A stretch of 10,608 bases of DNA, taken from contig JAHRAM010000195.1 in the NCBI GenBank assembly GCA_020027305.1, positions 1 through 10,608 on the forward strand, written 5' to 3'. Each line of letters starts with the position of its first letter. The stretch's first letter is position 1. The notes beneath the pieces are model-generated. The model made no database searches. It saw only the letters and a list, made by a program, of their open reading frames with translations, and was not told where the DNA came from. The stretch comes from Acidimicrobiia bacterium (GTDB lineage: Bacteria > Actinomycetota > Acidimicrobiia > Acidimicrobiales > Hopanoidiivorantaceae). The translations under genes were made by a program, and so were the position numbers. Positions 5,559 to 10,608 of this stretch are shown here, piece after piece.

Positions 5559-6425
5559 ATGTCAAACATTGCCTTAGTTGCCAGCAAAAAATATGAAGGG
5601 GTTGTAGAGCTTCAAAAGTGGTTAGAAAAAGAAGGGCATCAGGTTTCAGTGCGAATGCTAAAAGACCTTTCATCTGGTGCTGGCTATGAAAGTGACGACA
5701 ATGAAAAAGGTACGCTTGAAAAAGGTACGCTTGACCCAGCCAATCTCGATTTAGCAATTAGCTTGGGCGGAGACGGGGCAACCCTTCATCTAGTTGAGGC
5801 TGTTGCTGATGCTTCAGTTCCAGTTCTAGCAGTGAACTATGGGCAACTGGGATACCTAGCAGAGGTTGAACCACAAGATGTTAGGCAGGCAGTTAAAGAT
5901 TTTTTCTCAGGTGACTATCACATAGAAGAGCGAATGCGTATTTCTGCCAGTGCTCCCCAACAAAAATTAGACAAGTACACACGGAACGCCCTGAACGAAA
6001 TTTATTTAGGGAAAATTCAAAGCGGGCATACCCTTAGATTTGAAGTAGCCATCAACGACAAACCCTTTCTCAGTTATGAAGCAGACGGAATGATTGTTTC
6101 CACCCCAACTGGTTCCACAGCATATTCCCTAAGTGCTGGTGGCCCAATCTTAGAGCCAGAACTTTCAGCGATGGTGCTGACGCCAGTTGCCCCCCATATG
6201 ATATTTGATAGGTCGTTTGTTTTAACACCAGAAACAAAGTTAGAGTTTTCAGTGTTGGGGGGCTACCCAGCAGAACTAAGCATGGATGGATTTTCAATTG
6301 GCGAAGTCAAGCCAGAAGAGTCCCTTCAAATAACAAAGGCTGCTCAGCCAGCAAAAATAGTTCGCTTTGGCGAGCAGTATTTTCATAAAGTCTTAAAATC
6401 AAAGTTTGGACTAAAAGATAGATAG
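5559..6425 (+). CDS. nadK: NAD kinase
   Basis: Phosphorylates NAD at the 2' hydroxyl of the adenosine ribose to give NADP, using ATP or polyphosphate, in the cytosol. The 288-residue product from the ATG at 5559 shows the family motifs: GGDG (70-73, with the catalytic Asp at 72), NYGQLGYLAE (93-102), LNE (145-147), DGMIVSTPTGSTAYSLSAGG (176-195) and LTPVAPH (207-213). An earlier in-frame start at 5505 would overlap the exonuclease by 53 bases and add residues not typical of the family, so it is not used. After GGDG the usual Thr is Ala. A perfect 15-bp tandem duplication (5703-5732) places EKGTL twice in the loop before GGDG. A GAAGA stretch 9 bases upstream is a modest ribosome site. Confidence 0.95.
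   Translation: MSNIALVASKKYEGVVELQKWLEKEGHQVSVRMLKDLSSGAGYESDDNEKGTLEKGTLDPANLDLAISLGGDGATLHLVEAVADASVPVLAVNYGQLGYLAEVEPQDVRQAVKDFFSGDYHIEERMRISASAPQQKLDKYTRNALNEIYLGKIQSGHTLRFEVAINDKPFLSYEADGMIVSTPTGSTAYSLSAGGPILEPELSAMVLTPVAPHMIFDRSFVLTPETKLEFSVLGGYPAELSMDGFSIGEVKPEESLQITKAAQPAKIVRFGEQYFHKVLKSKFGLKDR
5703..5732. repeat. Perfect 15-bp tandem duplication inside nadK
   Basis: 5703-5717 and 5718-5732 are identical (GAAAAAGGTACGCTT). The repeat is in frame and encodes EKGTL twice, in a variable loop of NAD kinase ahead of the GGDG motif. Identity at every base, including silent positions, suggests a recent slippage event. Confidence 0.9.
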
Positions 6426-6438
6426 AGGGCAAACAAAA
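6415..6438. repeat. Dispersed repeat, copy 2
   Basis: Second copy of the element at 1315-1337, with one extra G after AAGATAGATA. It spans the nadK stop codon (6423-6425), so its first half also encodes the end of NAD kinase. It lies at the start of the nadK-pyrG spacer. Confidence 0.5.
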
Positions 6439-6496
6439 CAACTCGCAATCAGAAACAATAATTGGCAAAAAACAATAAGCAGTGATATTAAAAATA

Positions 6497-6518
6497 AGCC
6501 AAACATTAAAAATGGGCT
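6497..6518 (+). terminator. Weak hairpin between nadK and pyrG
   Basis: AGCC (6497-6500) pairs with GGCT (6515-6518), and inside it CATT (6504-6507) pairs with AATG (6511-6514) around an AAA loop; AAA (6501-6503) is bulged. The following bases ATATTT are U-rich but not a clean run. It could end the upstream transcript before the pyrG promoter. ATTAAAAAT is repeated at 6487-6495 and 6505-6513, which may be the real reason for the pairing. Confidence 0.3.
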
Positions 6519-6540
6519 ATATTTCAACCTGTTTTTAGGG

Positions 6541-6546
6541 TAAAAT
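6541..6546 (+). promoter_or_regulatory. Candidate -10 box for a leaderless pyrG transcript
   Basis: TAAAAT (5 of 6 to TATAAT) ends 8 bases before the GTG start at 6555, placing the expected transcription start on or near the start codon. pyrG has no well-placed Shine-Dalgarno sequence (the nearest, AGGG at 6537-6540, is 14 bases away), which fits a leaderless message as is common in actinobacteria. No good -35 is visible. Confidence 0.35.
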
Positions 6547-6554
6547 TAAATTCC

Positions 6555-8198
6555 GTGATTAAATATATTTTCATCACGGGTGGAGTTGCCAGTTCGTTAG
6601 GCAAGGGTCTTACAGGCGCCGCCCTCGGTCGCCTTCTAAAATCTCGTGGTCACAAGATTACGATGCAAAAACTTGACCCTTATATCAATGTTGATCCTGG
6701 CACGATGAATCCATTTGAGCATGGCGAGGTGTTTGTCACAGAAGATGGTGGCGAAACTGACCTTGACCTTGGTCACTACGAGCGCTTTATTGATGAAAAC
6801 CTAACCAAACGTTCAAATGCCACCACTGGTTCAATTTATTCAAATGTAATTGAGGCAGAAAGACAAGGTACTTTTTTAGGAAAGACCGTTCAGGTCATTC
6901 CCCACATAACAGACGAAATAAAACGTCATATATTTGCACTAGGCCAAGCCCCAGAAACCTCAGACAGCAAAAAGTTCACTCCACCTGATGTGGTCATTAC
7001 AGAAATCGGAGGCACGGTGGGCGATATTGAAATCCTTCCATTCCTTGAAGCAATTCGTCAGTTCCGCCTTGAGGTTGGAAGAGAAAATGTTTGCTATGTT
7101 CATCTAACGTTGGTTCCATACATCGCCCCTTCGGGTGAGCAAAAGACAAAGCCAACCCAGCACTCTGTCACCGAGCTCAGGTCTCGTGGCATTCAGCCCG
7201 ATGTAATCGTATGTCGTTCAACTGAACCAGTTTCTGATGGTATCCGTGAAAAGATTTCTCGCCAGTGTGACGTTCCAACAGAAAATGTTATCAATATGGC
7301 AGATGCTAAAAACATTTATGAGATTCCGTTGTTGCTACACAAGGATGGGTTTGATTCTGTGGTGTGTAAGATTCTGGGATTGAGTGGAACCGCCAGCCTT
7401 GAGGAATGGTATGAGCTGTGCCAGACCACCGAGGAGCTAACAGAAAAAGTCAAGATTGGCGTCATTGGAAAATACATTGACTTGGTGGATGCATATTTGT
7501 CGGTGGTTGAGTCGCTTCGCCATGGTGGATTTCATAATCGTTGTGCAGTTGAAATTGAATGGATTAGTTCTGACGACCCGAAAGATTTTGATATAAATCG
7601 ATTGAGCCAATTAGATGGGATGGTTATTCCAGGAGGGTTTGGTGAAAGAGGAATAGAAGGCAAGGTTTTGGCAGCCAAGTTTGCCAGAGAAAACAATCTC
7701 CCTTGTCTTGGGCTGTGTTTGGGGATGCAGGCAATGACAATTGAATATGCTAGAAATGTTTTGGGTCTGTCGGGCGCCAACTCAACTGAGTTCGACTCAA
7801 AAACTGAACACCCTGTAATCGATTTGATGGAAACACAAAAAGATGTAACACAAAAGGGTGGCACTATGAGGCTGGGTGCTTATGAGGCAAAGCTAGATAG
7901 AAAATCACAAGTGCGAGAAATTTATCGTTCAGATATTGTAGAAGAACGTCACCGACATCGCTATGAGTTCAACCCAAAATATAGCAAGAAATTTGACGAT
8001 GGAAACTTTGTATGCTCAGGCAAGTCACCAGATGGAAAGCTGGTGGAGTTCATTGAGCTTGCAAGCCACCCATATTGGATTGGCACCCAAGCACACCCAG
8101 AATTCACAAGTCGCCCAAATCGGCCAGCACCTTTATTCTTAGCTTTCATTGAAGCAACCATTTCTCAAAAATCACTCTTTCAGAAATCAGTTGCATGA
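6555..8198 (+). CDS. pyrG: CTP synthase (glutamine hydrolysing)
   Basis: Makes CTP from UTP, ATP and glutamine, the last step of pyrimidine nucleotide synthesis; the enzyme is a tetramer and can form filaments in the cytosol. The 547-residue product is full length for the family. The N-terminal synthetase domain starts at once with the P-loop GGVASSLGKGL (9-19) and continues with QKLDPYINVDPGTMNPFEHGEVFVTEDGGETDLDLGHYERF in pieces over 38-78, EIGGTVGDIE (150-159) and EQKTKPTQHSV (195-205). The glutaminase domain (about 298-540) has the nucleophile C388 in GLCLGMQ and the H514/E516 pair in AHPEF. The GTG start at 6555 gives the standard N-terminus. A tyrosine recombinase follows after 12 bases. 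It is the only gene here ending in TGA. Confidence 0.97.
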   Translation: MIKYIFITGGVASSLGKGLTGAALGRLLKSRGHKITMQKLDPYINVDPGTMNPFEHGEVFVTEDGGETDLDLGHYERFIDENLTKRSNATTGSIYSNVIEAERQGTFLGKTVQVIPHITDEIKRHIFALGQAPETSDSKKFTPPDVVITEIGGTVGDIEILPFLEAIRQFRLEVGRENVCYVHLTLVPYIAPSGEQKTKPTQHSVTELRSRGIQPDVIVCRSTEPVSDGIREKISRQCDVPTENVINMADAKNIYEIPLLLHKDGFDSVVCKILGLSGTASLEEWYELCQTTEELTEKVKIGVIGKYIDLVDAYLSVVESLRHGGFHNRCAVEIEWISSDDPKDFDINRLSQLDGMVIPGGFGERGIEGKVLAAKFARENNLPCLGLCLGMQAMTIEYARNVLGLSGANSTEFDSKTEHPVIDLMETQKDVTQKGGTMRLGAYEAKLDRKSQVREIYRSDIVEERHRHRYEFNPKYSKKFDDGNFVCSGKSPDGKLVEFIELASHPYWIGTQAHPEFTSRPNRPAPLFLAFIEATISQKSLFQKSVA

Positions 8199-8210
8199 TT
8201 TAGTTGTGCG

Positions 8211-9146
8211 ATGGTGGAATTAGTAAAAGAGCTCCCAATTGAGGCAAACGAGTTTCTCAACTGGCTGGCAATTGAAAAGGGGAGAGCAAAAAATACTATC
8301 AATGCTTACAAGCAAGACTTGTCAGAGCATGTTGAGTTTCTAAATACTTCTTCAAAGAAAAATATTCATACAGCCAATGAAGCTGAAATCATTGATTATG
8401 TTTCAACGCTTAAAAAGCTGGGGCTAAACCTATCTTCTATCAAGCGAAAGTTGGTGAGCCTTCGTGGGTTCTATACATATCTTGAACTTGAAGGGTACAG
8501 AGACGATGACCCAGTAAAAAATATTGAGATTCCAAAACCTAAAGTTAGCCTGCCCAAAGCCCTAACTTCTCACGAGGTAGGTGAACTCATTGAATCAATT
8601 GACACAAGTGATGGGTTTGGGGCAAGAAATCTTGCCATCGTTGAGGTTCTTTATGGAACAGGAATACGAGTTGCTGAATTGATAAAGCTCTCACTTGCTG
8701 ACATTACCCGTGAAGGCGACATAAAAATCCTTCGAGTTGTGGGAAAAGGAAACAAAGAGCGAATTGTTCCGCTTGGTTCGTTTGCTGATAGCGCACTTAT
8801 GAAGTGGTTAGTAGAGCGACCAAAACTTGAACCAAAAGTTTGGAAGAGCAGAGACGACAGTGAAGCTGTGTTTTTAAACCGCTTTGGCTCTCGCATTAGT
8901 CGAGTAGGGGTTTGGGAGATGCTGAAAAAGCAAGCGCTCATAGCAGGCATATCATCAGAAATTTCTCCTCACGTTCTTCGCCACTCTTTTGCCACACATT
9001 TGCTAGACAATGGGGCAGACATTAGAAGCATCCAAGAGTTGCTCGGGCATTCATCCATCAAAACAACTCAGATTTATACAAAGGTCAGCATTCAACACCT
9101 ACGAGCGGTCTACAACAAGGCTCATCCCCGCTCGCGTATTAAGTAA
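8211..9146 (+). CDS. xerD: Site-specific tyrosine recombinase, XerC/XerD family
   Basis: Tyrosine recombinase of the kind that resolves chromosome dimers at dif, normally with a partner Xer protein. The 311-residue product has a SAM-like core-binding domain (about 10-95) and a catalytic domain (about 115-300) with all six active-site residues: R153 in GTGIRVAEL, K179 in VVGKGNKER, H254 and R257 in PHVLRHSFATHLLDNGAD, H280 in LLGH, and the nucleophile Y289 in TTQIYT. Length and lack of extra domains fit a housekeeping Xer rather than a phage integrase. The place after pyrG is that of actinobacterial xerD, but the C-terminal HLRAVYNKAHPRS looks partly like XerC, so the C/D choice is uncertain. 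The ATG at 8211 lacks a ribosome site and is probably coupled to pyrG. Confidence 0.92.
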   Translation: MVELVKELPIEANEFLNWLAIEKGRAKNTINAYKQDLSEHVEFLNTSSKKNIHTANEAEIIDYVSTLKKLGLNLSSIKRKLVSLRGFYTYLELEGYRDDDPVKNIEIPKPKVSLPKALTSHEVGELIESIDTSDGFGARNLAIVEVLYGTGIRVAELIKLSLADITREGDIKILRVVGKGNKERIVPLGSFADSALMKWLVERPKLEPKVWKSRDDSEAVFLNRFGSRISRVGVWEMLKKQALIAGISSEISPHVLRHSFATHLLDNGADIRSIQELLGHSSIKTTQIYTKVSIQHLRAVYNKAHPRSRIK

Positions 9147-9194
9147 AAATATGTAAATATATAAATAAATAATCAAGCAACTAAACTAAAAAAT

Positions 9195-10400
9195 ATGGCA
9201 ACTGAAATTCCAAAAATTATAAGCGTAGACGACCACCTAGTTGAGCCTCCTCACCTTTGGGAAAAATGGCTCCCTGAGAAGTTCAAAGAGCGAGGTCCAC
9301 GAGTAGAGCGTCGCCGTGTGGGCGACATTAAATATGTCGGTGGAGAAAAAATGTATGAATATGACCTTGATGCAGAAGATGCTCCGTGGGGAGATGTTTG
9401 GTTTTATGAAGATTTAGTTCATCCCAACAAACGTCATGTGGCAGCTGTGGGGTTTGATAGAGATGATATGGAAGCAGTGCCAATCACTTATGATGAAATG
9501 CGGCCAGGTTGCTATGAGCCAAAGGCACGAATAAAAGATATGGCAGACAATCATGTTGAGATGTCGCTTTCTTTTCCAACCCTGCCTCGTTTTTGCGGGC
9601 AAACCTTCAAAGAGGCAAAAGATAAAGAGTTGGCTTTGGCATGTGTCAAGGCATATAACGATTTTATGATTGAAGAGTGGTGTGGCGATTCGGGTGGGGC
9701 ATTGATTCCGCTTGGCATTATTCCGCTTTGGGATATCGATTTAGCAGTAGAAGAAGTGAAGCGGAATGCCGAACGTGGGTGTCATTCAGTGTGCTTTAGT
9801 GAGATTCCAGCAAACCTAGGCTTGCCTTCAATTCATACTGGCTATTGGGAACCATTTTTTGAGGTATGTGAAGATACCCAAACGGTTGTTTGCATGCACA
9901 TCGGGTCGTCATCAAAAATGCCAGCCACTTCAGATGACGCTCCACCAGCAGTTCCAGCCACTTTGAGCTTTAATAATGCTATGGCTTCTTTGAGCGATTT
10001 CTTATTTTCTGGCATTTTGGTTCGTAGGCCGAAATTGAAGGTGGCATATTCTGAGGGGCAGATGGGATGGGTGCCTTACATCTTAGAGCGAGCCGATGAT
10101 GTATGGGAAGACCACCGAGCTTGGGGCGGAGTTAGAGATTTAGTGCCAGAAAAGCCTTCCACTTATTATTACCAGTCGGTTTATACCTGTTTCTTCAAAG
10201 ACCGCCACGGTCTTGACAACATTGAAAAGATTGGTGAAAACAATATCACATTTGAAACTGATTATCCTCACACAGACAGCACTTGGCCCCACACCAAAGA
10301 AACAGCTGAAGAGATGATGGGGCACCTAGATGAAGAGCTAGTTTATAAAATCGTGCGTGGAAATGCCGCAAATATGTTGGGGCTAACCCTTAACGATTAA
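9195..10400 (+). CDS. Amidohydrolase family 2 metal-dependent hydrolase/decarboxylase
   Basis: A 401-residue TIM-barrel protein of the Amidohydro_2 group, whose characterised members include aminocarboxymuconate-semialdehyde, gamma-resorcylate and 5-carboxyvanillate decarboxylases. The substrate cannot be told from sequence. The N-terminus has VDDHLVEPPHLW (11-22) with the D-x-H metal pair (D12, H14). MHIGSS (234-239) supplies a second His, and FETDYPHTDSTWPH (353-366) supplies the expected metal or catalytic Asp, D356. NAANMLGL (390-397) is the usual C-terminal signature. The wording of these motifs is that of a subgroup abundant in Acidimicrobiia and Mycobacterium. The ATG at 9195 follows an A-rich stretch without a Shine-Dalgarno sequence; TATAAA at 9160-9165 in the 48-base AT-rich spacer could be a -10 box for separate transcription. 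Confidence 0.88.
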   Translation: MATEIPKIISVDDHLVEPPHLWEKWLPEKFKERGPRVERRRVGDIKYVGGEKMYEYDLDAEDAPWGDVWFYEDLVHPNKRHVAAVGFDRDDMEAVPITYDEMRPGCYEPKARIKDMADNHVEMSLSFPTLPRFCGQTFKEAKDKELALACVKAYNDFMIEEWCGDSGGALIPLGIIPLWDIDLAVEEVKRNAERGCHSVCFSEIPANLGLPSIHTGYWEPFFEVCEDTQTVVCMHIGSSSKMPATSDDAPPAVPATLSFNNAMASLSDFLFSGILVRRPKLKVAYSEGQMGWVPYILERADDVWEDHRAWGGVRDLVPEKPSTYYYQSVYTCFFKDRHGLDNIEKIGENNITFETDYPHTDSTWPHTKETAEEMMGHLDEELVYKIVRGNAANMLGLTLND

Positions 10401-10440
10401 TTGGTTAAATAGTCAAGCTATTGGCTGAACAGTTAAGCTG
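10401..10440. repeat. Imperfect 20-bp tandem repeat after the amidohydrolase stop
   Basis: 10401-10420 and 10421-10440 match at 15 of 20 positions, and all five differences are transitions (at unit positions 5, 7, 10, 14 and 20). Both begin TTGG and share AAGCT near the end. The first unit starts immediately after the TAA. AATAG-TCAAG-CTATT (10408-10422) is a short 5-bp inverted repeat within it. No clear terminator follows. Confidence 0.5.
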
Positions 10441-10492
10441 CTGCAATTCTTCTATTTTGCTTTACCAACGTATTTTTTAAGCCCCAAGATTT

Positions 10493-10608
10493 TTAAATGC
10501 TAGCAAGGCCGACATTTGCGCTTGCTCGCTCAAAAACATCGTGGGCGATTTTGTGTGCTGCCAGTCTTTTGCTTTGCGATTTGCATCAGCAGGTCATTTA
10601 GAAGCGTG
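10493..10608 (-). other. Possible 3' end of a convergent minus-strand gene, perhaps frameshifted
   Basis: Reading the minus strand, one frame encodes KRLAAHKIAHDVFERASAN, then VGLASI and a TAA at 10493-10495; it looks protein-like, but a TGA at 10586-10588 closes it upstream. A second minus frame is open from the window edge (TLLNDLLMQIAKQKTG) to a TGA at 10530-10532. Joining the two would need one frame change between about 10555 and 10588. Either frame could be the true end of a gene lying beyond the window, or both may be chance. No family is recognised. Confidence 0.2.

Noticed and set aside
6514..6554. B. subtilis-type pyrG control by reiterative G addition at a GGGCT transcript start (GGGCT at 6514-6518).
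   Set aside because: No -10 box lies at the right distance before GGG, and no pyrimidine-rich terminator stem follows before the start codon.
9147..9194. A dif site next to the Xer recombinase gene.
   Set aside because: The spacer is AT-rich but lacks two recognisable inverted Xer-binding arms around a 6-base centre; dif is usually far from xer genes.
318..10325. Other overlapping open frames of 60-110 codons on both strands inside the eight genes.
   Set aside because: All lie within conserved genes in other phases, lack ribosome sites, and their translations show no recognisable motifs.
10481..10608. Plus-strand open frame running off the right edge.
   Set aside because: It has no ATG, only a late GTG, no ribosome site, and a cysteine-rich unconvincing translation; it is the mirror of the more protein-like minus frame.

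Overview
The window holds eight protein-coding genes, all on the + strand, mostly closely spaced, with no RNA gene, insertion sequence or CRISPR array that I can see. Base composition is moderately AT-rich (judged by eye). The gene content points to an actinobacterium with a compact genome. The order NAD kinase, CTP synthase, Xer recombinase is a shortened form of the actinobacterial ppnK-recN-...-pyrG-nudix-xerD neighbourhood. The 2-oxoglutarate:ferredoxin oxidoreductase has the actinobacterial-style fused gamma/alpha subunit. The last gene belongs to a group of Amidohydro_2 proteins that I know mainly from Acidimicrobiia and Mycobacterium. A low-GC, streamlined Acidimicrobiia-like aquatic lineage is my best guess, but that is inference.

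Layout. 1-229 is a gene-free, repeat-dense leader: 23-bp AT-rich tandem repeats, a perfect 8-bp hairpin, a 17-bp tandem repeat, a C-rich tract whose complement can form a G-quadruplex, and a palindrome touching the first start codon. 230-1282 is class I fructose-bisphosphate aldolase (fbaB). 1373-4557 is the korAB pair. 4688-5557 is a DEDDh exonuclease with an unassigned C-terminal domain, followed after 1 base by NAD kinase (5559-6425). 6426-6554 is a spacer with a hairpin and a possible leaderless promoter. 6555-8198 is CTP synthase, followed after 12 bases by a Xer tyrosine recombinase (8211-9146). 9195-10400 is an amidohydrolase. 10401-10608 holds a degenerate 20-bp tandem repeat and perhaps the 3' end of a convergent minus-strand gene.

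How the genes work together. fbaB and korAB are central carbon metabolism: triose/hexose interconversion, and oxidation of 2-oxoglutarate with ferredoxin as acceptor. nadK makes NADP and pyrG makes CTP, so this stretch is cofactor and nucleotide supply. The exonuclease and recombinase belong to DNA maintenance. I see no defence island, toxin-antitoxin or biosynthetic cluster. The coding part is ordinary housekeeping; the unusual signals are in the non-coding stretches, chiefly 1-229, and in the unassigned C-terminal half of the exonuclease.
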